This document shows, piece by piece, positions 47,198 through 58,262 of a stretch of 64,000 bases of DNA. Under the pieces are notes generated by a model that searched no databases, had not been told where the DNA came from, and saw only the letters and a list, made by a program, of their open reading frames with translations. Every line of letters begins with the position of its first letter. The first letter of the stretch is position 1. The stretch covers positions 6,983,869 to 7,047,868 of the forward strand of contig NC_133109.1 of assembly GCF_022965805.1 (NCBI RefSeq). The letters run 5' to 3'. The position numbers and the translations under genes were made by a program. The DNA comes from Primulina eburnea. Taxonomy: Eukaryota; Streptophyta; Magnoliopsida; Lamiales; Gesneriaceae.

Positions 47198-48190
47198 TGT
47201 TGGGGATCGAGGAAGAGTTTAGAGGGGGGTGAATGTACTCTTCTCCAATTTCTTCTTTTCTTTCTCGGATAAAAAAGGTGCTAGAATCCTGTTAGAGATA
47301 GTAGCTGATCTTGTCGTGAATACTTCCAACAGATTACAATATTAAATGGGGAAACAATCCGATGGAGTGAATGAAAATAGTAATATCAGTAGACATCAAT
47401 TGTTTATGGAAGTTCGAAGATAAAGTCTTCTACGTCTCCCCTTCTTCTGTTTCCAGAAGGTATCACTAAAAGACTTTGGATTTTACAGTACAACTCTTGT
47501 ACACACCCACTTCAGCAGGGCTTACCCTTTGCCTACTGAAACTCTTAGTTACTCAACACAGTGAAAATACGATACAACAAAGTTCTGAAAAGACTCTTTT
47601 CAGATTACAAACTCTTCTTGATAAAATATGAGTACTGTGAATAATTATGAAGAGTGTAAGAAACAGTAGCACAAAATGAACTCAATAGATCAGATATCTG
47701 CTATGAAGCGTGTGCTACTTTTCTTTATGTTGAACTCAAAGATATCAAAGATTCGTGGTTTTCTTGTTTTGTGAAATACAATTGATTCTTTAGAAAGATT
47801 CAGATATGGGTTTGTTCCATATATATAGGTGACTGAGTTCAACGTCTATAATCGGAAAATGTCTTCTGGCTTCTGATAGAATCAGCTTTATTACCGAAAT
47901 AGGTTCCTGCTGAAAAGCTATAAAACAATCAGTCCTGTTTTATACTAAAATCGGTAAAGCGAATTAAATGACTTCGTACAGTAATTAATGCTACAATTAA
48001 TACGAGTACTAGGTGACCCTTAACCGTAACATTTAAGATTAGTTCCGTTAGAAAACATCTTCTTCTGTTTCTGATATTCTATTTGTTCTACTGCTTCTGT
48101 TTTTGACACAGTGCTTTTCATATTGTCTACTGTTCTTAACGAATGATGCTGGTTTTTATTTTCATCGCCACAATTAATTTAGGTCTATCA
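47198..48190 (-). repeat. 3' LTR of a - strand Copia (Sirevirus-like) element
   Basis: Read on the - strand the LTR runs from TGATAGACC (48190) to CCTCGATCCCCAACA (47198), 993 bp. Its last part, TTCACCCCCCTCTAAACTC, is characteristic of the 3' ends of plant Copia LTRs of this kind. A polypurine tract abuts it at 48191. The matching 5' LTR is not in the window. The 5 bases before its left edge are CAAAG, a possible target duplication in the Harbinger transposase. Confidence 0.75.
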
Positions 48191-48205
48191 ATTCCCCCTT
48201 TGTGG
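48191..48205 (-). promoter_or_regulatory. Polypurine tract of the Sirevirus-like element
   Basis: On the - strand the sequence is ACAAAGGGGGAAT directly before the LTR, preceded by TTTTGGCATAACC. A TTGGCAT-type word followed by a G-rich tract is what I recall from plant Sirevirus 3' ends. Confidence 0.75.
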
Positions 48206-48300
48206 TTATGCCAAAACCTGAACAATATAAAAGCATAAAAGAATTATAAAACAGATAACAATCAGAAGATAATATTAGTGAAATTGAAGAACAAAGATTG

Positions 48301-51300
48301 TCAATCATCAGTTCCAATATCCTGATCTCTTCTAGCTGATGATTCTGTATGGTCTCTTGTTCTTCTTTGTTCTGCTTCTGTTTGATTTCTTCCTTTTCTT
48401 TGTTCTACTTCCCCTTTTTTGGCATCAGTGGCAATAACACGAGCAATGAAATCATCCATTCGTCCAGACAAGTTTTGAATGCCATTAGTCAAGATCTCCA
48501 TATATGGAGCCTGAGTAGAAACTCGATCATTAAGAATGGTGCGAGATTGAGATTGGGAATCAATCTTGGCATCTATTAATTCCATGGTGATGGAAACTGA
48601 GCGAATAAGGTCATCATGCTTGGTGAGTCTGTCAAGTATGTCAGATTGAGCAAGCGTGAGTTGACTAGAACTTCTAGATATAGCTTGTCGAAAAACAATG
48701 GTTTCAGCACACATTTTATGCATAGATTCCGCCGTTTTATATATTTCCTTGGACATACGGTCTCAGAAGAACTGAGCACCACTGATTTCTACGGAATTTT
48801 CAAGAGATAACCGCTTGACTATATCAGAAAGATTCTGGAGCTCCGTTTGTAGAATATCAATCTGAAATTCTAAATTAAATGGTTCCGATTCTGGTGATGG
48901 AGTTCGTGCAAGCAAGCGTTGCCTTATCTTGGCAAGTCTAGTATCACTGTCAGTTGGTACAGGATTGGCGACAACCAATGCAGTAGAGTCTTGAAATTTT
49001 TTAGGAGGAATAGCATCCGTTGGATCAGTAGAGTGGCTAGGTTCAGCAGAGCTTGCTTCTGGAACAGTAGTAACAAGTGGTTCTGCAGTAGTGTTCTTAG
49101 GAACAATCTCTTCAACATGAGCAATAGATGCAGGAACCATATTCTCTTCAGATGGAACAACTTCATTAGTTCCAAATGGTTGTTCCGCAGACACAGGTTC
49201 AGATTGCTGTTTCAAAAGAGCTTCCATTTCTGCTTGATGTTCAGCAGAAAACTTCTCTAGATTTGGCAATAAAGGGGATGGGGCAGCACCTGAGTCTGAT
49301 ATGGGTTGGTCTGCTGTTGGAGAAGATGATTGATCTAAAGCAGTATCTAGATCGGTTTGTGGAGCAGTAGAGAGCGTAGGAACGATTGATTCAATGACTT
49401 CTTCCACCGAAGCTAGTTCACACACAGATATGAGAGATGAGGATTGAAGAGGCTTCTTTGGTGATGCAGGAGTACTGAGAGCAGGAGCTTTTGGTGAAGC
49501 TGGAGTCCGTTCCTCAACTGTCTGAATCTGAGTAAAGTCTGGAACAAAGCCTACATGATATTGAATGGGCTCTCCAAACGCTTGTTCTTGAGCAAGAAAT
49601 TGTTTGCTCATCTGTCTCAATCTTGCATTCAGAACATGAATAACATGTTTATCTTGAGCAGCAGTAGGAATTGTAGGATCAAAATTTGATTCGAGGGTTT
49701 TCAGAACAAATTCTAACTTCTGACATTTTAGCTGTTCAAAGATGTAGCCTCGTTAGGGGTGTAAACGAACCAAACACGTTCACGAACTTTTCGAGCCTGT
49801 TCGAATAATATTTGGTTTGAATTCGAAATTATCGAATTCGAGCCGAACTCGAACATGAGAGAATATTTTTCGAATCGAATTCGACCTAAAATTATATTGT
49901 TCGATTGTTCTCGAACTTTAGCATTATATTTAAAAAATAAATAAAATATTATTAAGTATATATATAATATTATTATTTACATATATATATATAATATATT
50001 ATATATAATATTATAATATATATAATATTATTCGAGTTCGAATCGAATTCGAATTCGAGACTCAGTTCGAATCAAAAATAATAAAAGTTCGAGTTTCGAA
50101 TCGAGCTTCGAATATGTTTATTCGAATTCGAACTCGAGCTCAAATATTGAAAAATTCTTAAAATTCGATTCGATTTGTTTAAGGCCCTAAGCCTCTTCTA
50201 CGCATGGCTTCAATCACATTTTCAGTTTTGGCAAACTTAAAAACTTTCTTTTCAGTGTTCATCATTTTCGCATAAGAACCTTTCTTCTTGAAGTATGAGA
50301 AAGAATGAAAAACTCGAACTTTGTGCCATTCATCAAAGAAATTTATGTCGTCACTAGCAGAACTTTCTATTTCTGCTAAGTGAAGATCAACACCAGTTGT
50401 CACAAATGTCTTGGGTCCAAGAGATTGTGGTTCTTCAGTCAGTTTTTCTTTCCCTTTAGCAGATGATGAGACAGGCCATACGGGTTGAAAAGCAGAAGAC
50501 CCTGTAGTTGATTCTCGAATAAAAATTCCAGACACAGGTCTGAAAGTTGAAGCAATAGATGTTGTTGGAACAGAGATAGCAGTTAGTAGTGAAATAGGAG
50601 CAGTGGGTCGTGCAAAAGAAACAACTTCTGGAAACACTTGCCTTATCGGAACACTATCTAATTCAGAGATTGCTGTTGTTTTCTTGATCTGAAGAACAGT
50701 TCGAGCTTTCTTTTTGCTGGGAGTAGGGGGCAGAGATGGTTGAATGGGAGCAGCAGACTCCTCGGACACTGTCTTGTCAGAATCAGTAAAGATAACCACT
50801 CTCTTTCTTTTAATCTTCTTTTGAAATCCTTGATCCTTAGAAATAGTGTCTCCAATCTCCCTTTTTAAAGCAAAAAATTCAGCCACAGTTGGCTTGGGCC
50901 TTAAAGCGAGTACATTGTCAGCGTCAATCATTGTCATAGAAGCAGCATCTTGTTCACTTGTAAAGGCAAAACCAGCATCTTTTAGCATTGTGCTGATCTG
51001 AACAGCAAATCCAGAGCTTTTCCTTGTAACCATATCTTTCATCATTCGAAACAAGAAACGACTCCAATCCATTTTAATTCCTGAAGTGATGGCAACCATC
51101 ACTTGAACTTTCTCCTTTCTCAATTTATCAAACGTGCCAGCTTTGACCAATAAGGCCTTTGCCACAATGTCAGCAAGCACTTGATACTCTATTTTGAGAA
51201 ACTTCTTGAAGCAAGATGGAGACAGTTCGTCTCCAGAAGCTGAGAAGGTGCTGAGAGCAGTAGACATCTCTTGCTTAGAAATATCGGAGAGTTCAAAAAT

Positions 51301-51576
51301 ACCTGAACATGGGAGGAAAAAGGTTGATCCCAATAGTGAGGCATCAATGGAGATGGATGTGTCTACTTGAGAATGAATGATATTTCCTTCTTGAATAATT
51401 GCCCTAGCATAGAAATCCAGAAGGGAAGTTTTGTAAATCGCTGTAGGTGCTTCCAAGAATTTTCAGAGTCCTGATTTTTCTAGGGCATAGAATATTTTGA
51501 CAAGATTCTCATCTTTGATATTGAGAACTGAAGTAAAGTTGACTTGATAGGCATTTAGAGTATATGCTCCGGCCAT
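48301..51576 (-). pseudogene. Large ORF of unknown function in the env-like position of a retroelement
   Basis: The start is MAGAYTLNAYQVNF at 51576 and the last stop is at 48301. One frame runs throughout: a TGA at 51465-51463, a 436-bp MITE plus 8-bp target duplication (49754-50197 region, in total divisible by three), and a TGA at 48765-48763. Without these it spans about 943 codons. The protein has a folded-looking N-terminal half (PCSGIFELSDISKQEM, KIEYQVLADIVAKALL, DWSRFLFRMMKD), a Ser/Pro/Thr-rich low-complexity middle, and a C-terminal helical segment. No catalytic motif is seen. It ends about 100 bases before the polypurine tract, where Sireviruses carry an env-like ORF. From memory, similar predicted proteins are numerous in Gesneriaceae. 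I do not know its function, and no homology to viral envelope is claimed. Confidence 0.75.
49754..50189. mobile_element. hAT-type MITE (436 bp)
   Basis: The ends are imperfect inverted repeats: TAGGGGTGTAAACGAAC at the left and, read from the right end, TAGGGCCTTAAACAAAT. They are flanked by AGCCTCGT (49746-49753) and AGCCTCTT (50190-50197), an 8-bp target duplication with one mismatch, as hAT transposases make. The interior is rich in TTCGAATTCGAA-type palindromes and a TATA run. It interrupts the large ORF on the - strand. Confidence 0.87.
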
Positions 51577-52206
51577 TTCTGTAGAAATGAATCAGATATA
51601 TTTTGCAGTAGATAAGAAATATTTAAGAGAAAGCAGTAGCTGATTAGCAAAAGTTGTGAAGCAGTAACAGTGAAAAGTAAGAAACTGATATATTAAAAGA
51701 ATGTACAGCCGTCAATGTAAACACAAGGACACGTGTCAATATGTTTACAGTTGAGTATTTTGAAATGATAGCCAGATCATGTCGAACTGACCAATGATTT
51801 TAAAAATTTGAATCTCAGTGAAAATAGCGGACTGTCCAAGCGGTTACTTTTGAAATAATCAGAAGAGAAGTTGTCGTTTTATGATAACGTCTACTGGAAG
51901 TTTTTTAAAGTACTGAAATATTTGAGCACTTTGATAAAAACCAGTAGAATTGTTGTTTTATCAAAAGGACAGACATTCTATCTGTTTTCGGAAAAAGATA
52001 CGAAAATCTTAGTTTGACTAAAATATTGTTCCCCCTCGATAAATGCAACCAATAAATGCAGAGATGTGATATCTGAGGACAAGAGGGATGAATCTTGGTA
52101 TTCGTATAACCAAATTGCCGTCTCTTCAGCTTCCTGATACTCTATATAAGCGCCTGCAAGTTCACAAACTAATTCATTTAAGATTTCTTTTATCAAAACA
52201 AAACAC
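51577..52206. promoter_or_regulatory. Divergent promoter region with a G-box palindrome
   Basis: This 630-bp stretch lies between the start codons of the large - strand ORF and the small + strand ORF. GACACGTGTC at 51728-51737 is a perfect 10-base palindrome with a G-box core. TATATAAG at 52143-52150 is well placed for the + strand ORF starting at 52207. On the - strand a TTTTAATATATC near 51700 could serve the other. No transcript evidence is available. Confidence 0.5.
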
Positions 52207-52243
52207 ATGAAAGGTGCAAGTGATCTCTCGGAGTCTTCTCCAG
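52207..52243 (+). pseudogene. Small ORF of 88 codons, 5' piece (split by a Gypsy insertion)
   Basis: MKGASDLSESSP runs from the ATG at 52207 into the TCCAG target site. Removing the Gypsy element and one TCCAG joins it in frame with 60795-61024 to give 88 codons and a TAA. A TATA box lies about 60 bases upstream. The protein is not recognised. Confidence 0.55.
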
Positions 52244-53442
52244 TGTGAGAACCTGAATTTCCAGCAGCTAAAAATGTTTCAATAGCTATCAAAATTTCAG
52301 CAGCAACTCATATTTCAGAAGCTGGTATTTTTCCAGCAGACATGTATTTTCCAGCAGACAGAATCCAGCAGTAGAAGAGCGAGAAAGCAGCAGCATCAGA
52401 AGAGCGAGAAAGCAGCAGACAGTTACTGATTCAGCTTAGACTTGTAACTGAAACATTAACATGGAATAAAGGCTGTTAATGTCAGATTATGATCATTAAT
52501 TGGGAGGCTAACAGTCATAATTTGGCCTATAAATAACACTCTCAGATCTCTGAATTGGGCTACACAAATCTTGAGATTATCACTTGAATTTTCGAGCTAA
52601 GAGAGTGCTGATTTTCGAGTAGTAGAAACCAATAGCAAGAACAAGCAGATATCAGACTTCAACCGAAACACTTTTAGCAAATTACAGTAAGTGGGCTTAT
52701 GTATAAATATCTTGAAACACGTTTGATGATTTCTGTTTTAAAGCAAAGTATATTCTTGATTTCTGATATCCGATTTTGAAGCACTGAAACTTAGTGAACT
52801 AATGATAGGAATATATATTCTGAACATTACTGATTATTGATCACTGATTACTGGCCTCACCCCTTAGAGGAGAGAACATATAGGGGACTGATATCAGTTT
52901 AGACATGAAATTAACGAACATGCTCAGTGCTTACTTGTTAAACTTCTGATTTCTGATTACCGAATACTGATTACTGATTTCTGAATACTGAATACTGATT
53001 TCCGTTATGAAAATAAGAATTTCTGTATATTTTCGTATTACTGTTTCTGTATGAAAATGAATTCGAAAACTGAAAGTTATTCCCGCCCCCGCTTACTGAG
53101 TGACAACCATATCACTCACCCACCATAACATCTCAAATAAGAATGATGAAGAAAGGTTAGAAGAAAAGGAGCAGAACCAGTTTTGGGGATGGTGAAGAAG
53201 AAGACTGTTATTCTCAATTTTAAATTATGTTTTTCCGCTGCATCTGTAGAAGCAATGTTTTGTCTGTTTTACATTTCCGCTGTAAAATATTAATGATTCG
53301 AGTTTGTATCAGACAATGAATTATTTCGTATTATGAATAAAAAGACTGGTTTCTGAATTTTTTACTTTTGAGGCTTGTTGTTTTCGAATGTAAATTTGAG
53401 AGCAACGCCAGTGTCAACCAACCGCCGTCCCGGGGCGTGACA
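52244..53442 (+). repeat. 5' LTR of the Gypsy element
   Basis: It starts TGTGAGAACCTG and ends GGGGCGTGACA. Near 52945-53010 the words CTGATTACTGATTTCTGAAT and ACTGAATACTGATTT recur, a short internal repeat shared with the 3' LTR. Confidence 0.95.
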
Positions 53443-53448
53443 TTGAAG

Positions 53449-53460
53449 TGGTATCAGAGC
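53449..53460 (+). promoter_or_regulatory. Primer-binding site, Gypsy element
   Basis: TGGTATCAGAGC, a perfect initiator tRNA-Met primer site, lies six bases after the LTR end. Confidence 0.92.
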
Positions 53461-54382
53461 GAAACCGGGTTTCATAATCTGGGGATGAGGAACTAGAAAT
53501 AATAAGTTCTGATAGACTTCTGAAAATAAGTCCTAAAAGTTACAGTAATAGACTACTGAAAATAAGCTACTGTAATAGACTACTGAAATGATAGACTGAA
53601 TACGTACAGTTAAGAAAATCAGTAGGGAAACAAATCAGTAAACCAGTAGATCTGAAACCAGAACCAGTAGATGGAAACCAGAACCAGTAGATGGAAACCA
53701 GTAGATCTGAACAGTAGTCTGAAACCAGAACCAGTAGATGGAAACCAGTAGATCTGAATGCAGAAGATTGGGTCAGTAGGCTCGGAATGCCACAGACTGG
53801 TTCTAATAGTGCTGGAAAGCAGCAGACAATGCTGGAAAATCAGCAGACTGATTGAACTAGCATCAGAATTGCGGTAGACAGTGTATTCCAGTAAGCGAAT
53901 GCAGTAGACCTCGCAAATGGCATGGAAGTTGAGGTATTTTTCGCGCAAACTTCAAACGGCCATAACTTTTGATCCAGGAGGAATTTTTACTATTAAGAGT
54001 AGGCGTTGGAAAGCTTTCAACGAGGAGAACCTAACCTTGAACCATTCAATCATTCTAGCACCGTCGAAGAACCCCAAAATCCTTTTTTAAGATAGTGATA
54101 TCATCATTTCCGTAAAATTTTCCAAAATTTTGAAACTTTGAGGAATTTTCATTTTCAAACGGCTTAGTATTTTTGCACCAAACTTGGTACCATTCATGTT
54201 CTTGATGTGAAGGATTTTTAGTAAATTTTTCACACAATTCTGAGACCGAAAATTTTTGAGATATTTCTTCCATTAACTGTATAGTCAGTACTGATTTTAT
54301 TCATTCCAGTGATTGTCTATAACTTGACCTATACTTTTGAGATCACTTCTGAGCCTTCACTCTCATGTTTTGGATGTAGGAT
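53461..54382 (+). other. Gypsy leader with short tandem repeats
   Basis: This is a noncoding leader. At about 53636-53760 the words AACCAGTAGATGGAAACCAG and GTAGATCTGAA recur four or five times. Near 54360-54380, TTTTGGATGTAG precedes the first ORF and could be a splice acceptor. Confidence 0.65.
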
Positions 54383-54889
54383 ATGGCTGACCAAAGTAGC
54401 TACATTAAGAGCTTAGAGAGGAAGCTAGAGAAACTAAAAGAACATAACTACTGCCTAGAGCTGGACAAAGATGAATTAGAGCGTCGAACAGAACATTTGA
54501 GAAGTGATGTTCAAAGTTATGCTCACTGTCTACATGAAGCAGAAGAGAGGAGTAGGAAGGCTCAAGAAGAGTTTGAAACCTCCCAAGAGACTGTGGCAGA
54601 ATTCATCGAGTTACGTGATACACTAATTGAGAAGATCCAAATACTCAATGATCAAAATCACCAACTCGTGCACCAGCGTAATCAGTATAGTGAACAGACT
54701 GGTGCAAAGATTCATGAGTTGCAGAGTACTGTTGAAGTTCTTAGTGACCAGAATGCAGTTCTGCATGGTCATATTGAACACCTACAAGCAGTAATAGCCA
54801 ACCAAGACGAACCCGAGGAGGATCCCGAAGAAGAAGAAGAAATCGAAGAGGATCTTATGGATTTGGGATTAGGAAAAGTGATAGATTAG
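54383..54889 (+). CDS. Coiled-coil ORF upstream of gag in the Gypsy element
   Basis: MADQSSYIKSLERKLEKLKE opens a 168-residue protein that is almost entirely charged helix with heptad-like spacing, ending in an acidic Glu-rich tail (about 141-158) and DLMDLGLGKVID. It is intact, while gag-pol behind it has many stops. It is separated from gag by about 220 bases that hold AATAAA near 54988 and an acceptor-like TTAATTGTAG at 55099-55108. It has no gag, zinc-knuckle or enzyme motif. A role in assembly or localisation of the particle is possible but unproven. Confidence 0.75.
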   Translation: MADQSSYIKSLERKLEKLKEHNYCLELDKDELERRTEHLRSDVQSYAHCLHEAEERSRKAQEEFETSQETVAEFIELRDTLIEKIQILNDQNHQLVHQRNQYSEQTGAKIHELQSTVEVLSDQNAVLHGHIEHLQAVIANQDEPEEDPEEEEEIEEDLMDLGLGKVID

Positions 54890-55108
54890 AACATCAGTAG
54901 TGGTTTTCTTTGTAATACCACGTGTTCCATTTGCATTTATGTTCTCATTTTCGATGTTTCGTTGTAATTGCACTTTCTTGAGGAATCAATAAAATTTATT
55001 TCAATCCATTGGTTTCATATTTAAACTTTGAGCAATTACTCTATCATCGTACTTCATTTGTTTAGTCTCTGTTCTGCCATCAACCTTAGAACTTTCTTAA
55101 TTGTAGGA

Positions 55109-56084
55109 AAAGGACGGACGACAAGTTAGAAACAATCGCAATCCTCGCTACGGCAACGGAAACAATAACCGCAATGATGAGGATGCACAACAACAACCAC
55201 CAGAACTACCACCAGCAGTTGGCCTCAGTCAGGTGGACTTGATGGCTATAGCCACGATTGTGGCTACCACGCTACAAGGGTTAGTGAACCCTAATGCTAA
55301 CCAGCCACCGCCACCACCTCCTGCTCAGAATGGGACTAAGCAGCACTATGAGGCTTTCCGAAGAGCAAGAGTCCCTAACTTCGATGGAAGCTCCGATCCT
55401 GAGGTCGGACAAAATTGGATGAAAGAGGTAGAAAATCATCTTCGACTACTTGAGGTTCCACAAGGGATCAGAGTAGATGTGATTACCCCTTTTCTTGTGG
55501 ATAAAGCTGCCAAATGGTGGGAAGGAGTCTCACCAGCTATGTTAGAGGCGGAACCTATCACTTGGCAAAGGTTCTGAGAGGCATTCCTGAGACAGTACTT
55601 TCCAACAACAGTTCGAGTGCAGAAGCTGTCAGAATTTGAAAGCTTGGTTCAAGAACCAAACATGATAGTGGTGGAGTATTCATCCAAGTTCCACTCATTG
55701 GGAACTTACTCCCCAACCATCATGGGAGACGAGGCCTTGAAGATGCATCGTTTGAAGAAAGGATTGAATAGCCATATTCAATATGCTCTTGCCGTTATAG
55801 AACCCAACAGCTTTGATGAATTGATGGGAGCCGCCATTAGGGCTGAAAACGACATTAAGAGGTGTGAAGTCGAGAACAAACTCAAACGTCCTCAGCAAAA
55901 CCAGTACCAATCAGGCCAACAATTCAAGAGGCCTAAGTTTTCAAGTAACCACTTCACCAGTGATCCAGCTAAAGGAACCACTTCTTCTCCATTAAGCAAA
56001 TAGGGAGTCAAGTGTCAAAATTGTGGATTCAATCACACTGGTGAATGCCGTAAGAATTCTGGATCTTGTTTCCGTTGTGGAAAG
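55109..56084 (+). pseudogene. Gypsy gag
   Basis: The open frame begins after TTGTAG at 55108 with no ATG before VDLMAIATIV, so either splicing supplies the start or the start is lost. The gag domain includes FDGSSDPEVGQNWMKEVE and DKAAKWWEGV. A TGA at 55575-55577 interrupts it at WQRF*EAFL. It then continues with YFPTTVRVQKLSEFESL and ends in a basic, Gln-rich region. A TAG at 56001-56003 precedes [15 protein letters not shown] and the CCHC knuckle. Confidence 0.88.
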
Positions 56085-57746
56085 ATGGGCCACCGCATTG
56101 CTCAATGCCCTTTTCCGGATCCAAGGGATGGTCCAGCAGGAGGAAAAAATCCAACCAAGCCTAAGGAGAACAAGCCAAATGCTCGAGTCTATGCTATTAC
56201 TCAAGAAGAGGCTGATAACTCAAATGATGTCGTAGCAGGTACCATTATAATCAACGATCTACCTGCGTATGTGTTATTTGATTGTGGTGCTACAAATTCA
56301 TTCATGTCTAAGAGATTTGCCAAGAAGTTAGGAGCTAAGCCTGATAAATTAGAAGAACCATATAGAGTATCAACTCCTGCAAACCGAATCTTAGAAACTC
56401 GCACTCTATATCGGGATATTGATGTTCTCATAGATAATCAGAATTTCAAGGCAAACCTGATTCAACTAAACATGGTGGAATTTGATGTAATCCTTGGAAT
56501 GGATTGGTTAGCCAAGAATCATGCTTTAGTAGACTGTCATAGAAAGGCGGTAACCATCCAAACTCCGCGCCAAGAGAAACTTCTATTTCATGGTAAGACA
56601 AAAGAACGAAAGACCTTTCTTTCTGCTTCTCAAACTTGGAAAGCCATGAAAAGTGGAGAAGAAGTTTACCTAGCTATGTTAAGCGAGGTAAAAAAAGAAA
56701 CCACACTTACGCTAGAAGAGATTCCGGTAGTACAAGAATTCCCGGATGTCTTTCCTAAAGAACTCCCTGGCGAACTTCCCGACCGCGAGGTGGAATTTGA
56801 TATTTTAGTGCCCAATGCTGCACCAATCTCAAAAGCACCATACCGAATGGCTCCGGCAGAGTTGAAAGAACTCAAAGAGCAACTTCAAATATTGTTGGAT
56901 AAGAAGAAAATCCGACCAAGCGCATCTCCGTGGGGAGCTCCTGTCCTATTTGTAAAGAAGAAGGACGGAAGCATGAGGATGTGTATTGATTACAGAGAGC
57001 TGAATAAGATTACAATCAAAAACAAGTATCCGCTTCCAAGGATAGATGACCTGTTTGACCAACTCAAAGGAGCGTCAATCTTTTCCAAGCTCGACTTAAG
57101 GTCAGGCTACCACCAATTGAAGGTCAAGACAGACGATATTCCGAAGACAGCCTTCAGGACAAGATATGGACACAATGAGTTCATGGTAATGCCATTCGGA
57201 TTAACCAACGCTCCAGCAGTATTCATGGATCTCATGAACAGGGTGTTCAAGCCATTTCTTGACAAGTTTGTTGTGGTATTCATCGACGATATTTTGGTAT
57301 ACTCGTCAAGTGAGGAAGACCACAAAGAACATCTTCGTCTCACCCTCCAGAAGCTGAGAGAAAAAGAACTGTACGCCAAGTTCAAGAAATGCGAATTCTA
57401 TCTAGAGAGCTTCGCATTCTTGGGACACATAATATCAGCAACAGGAGTATCTGTGGACTCTAAGAAAGTAGAGGCAATCTCAGATTGGCCTACACCAAAG
57501 AATGTGACAGAGGTACGAAGCTTCTTGGGACTAGCAGGCTATTATCGAAAATTTGTAGAAGGATTCTCTTCAATAGCCATACCCCTCACCAAGCTCACAC
57601 AGAAGAACTCTAAGTTTCAATGGAGTGAAAAATGTGAGCAAAGCTTCGAGACTTTGAAGAAGAAGCTTACATCCACACCAGTGCTAGTATTACCTATGGA
57701 AGATAAGGACTACACCGTCTACAGTGATGCATCTAAAGAGGGTTAG
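56085..57746 (+). pseudogene. Gypsy zinc knuckle end, protease and reverse transcriptase
   Basis: The knuckle [15 protein letters not shown] spans the start. The retropepsin motif [13 protein letters not shown] is near 56275. RT contains [41 protein letters not shown] and the catalytic [11 protein letters not shown] (near 57280), then FLGHIIS and [14 protein letters not shown]. The active-site Asp pair is intact. The frame ends early in RNase H at SDASKEG because one T appears lost at GAGGGTTAGG (about 57740), producing a TAG. Confidence 0.93.
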
Positions 57747-58262
57747 GATGTGTACTCATGAAATAGGGAAGGGTGATAGCATACGCGTCAAGACAGTTGA
57801 AGCCGTATGAACAGAATTACCCAACGCATGATCTCGAATTAGCCGCAGTGGTGTTCGCACTAAAAATTTGGAGACATTATCTTTATGGAGCTAAATGTGA
57901 GATTTTCACCGATCATTAAAATCTCAAGTATTTGTTCACTCAAAAAGAACTAAATATGTGACAAAGGCGGTGGATTGAACTCATGAAGGATTACAACTTG
58001 ACAATAAGCTACCATCCAGGCAAAGCCAACAAGGTAGCAGATGCTTTAAGTCGAAAGAATACAAGTAAGGTAATCCTGGCATCACTTTCAGCACAACCTT
58101 GTCTTCGAGAGAGAATCAAGATAAGCCAAGATAGAGATTCCGCTTTGGTAAAACTGAAAGAGCAAGCCAAAGAAGGGAAATCACCAGATTTCGAGACGAA
58201 CAACAAAGGAATCTTGTGGATGAAAGGACGGTTATTTGTACCAGACATCGATAACCTCTGAC
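57747..58262 (+). pseudogene. Gypsy RNase H and linker
   Basis: Across frames it reads [39 protein letters not shown], then a TAA at 57917-57919 where Gln is expected (DHQSLKY), a TGA at 57959-57961 in NM*QRRW, and then [21 protein letters not shown] further TGA lies at 58259-58261 in DNL*QE. Confidence 0.88.

Noticed and set aside
48763..49620. Three separate genes at 48301-51576
   Set aside because: All are in one frame, split only by two TGA codons and a MITE. One pseudogene is the simpler reading.
55233..55577. A gag start at 55233
   Set aside because: The codon there is GTG and the frame is open further upstream to 55109, so it is not a credible plant start.
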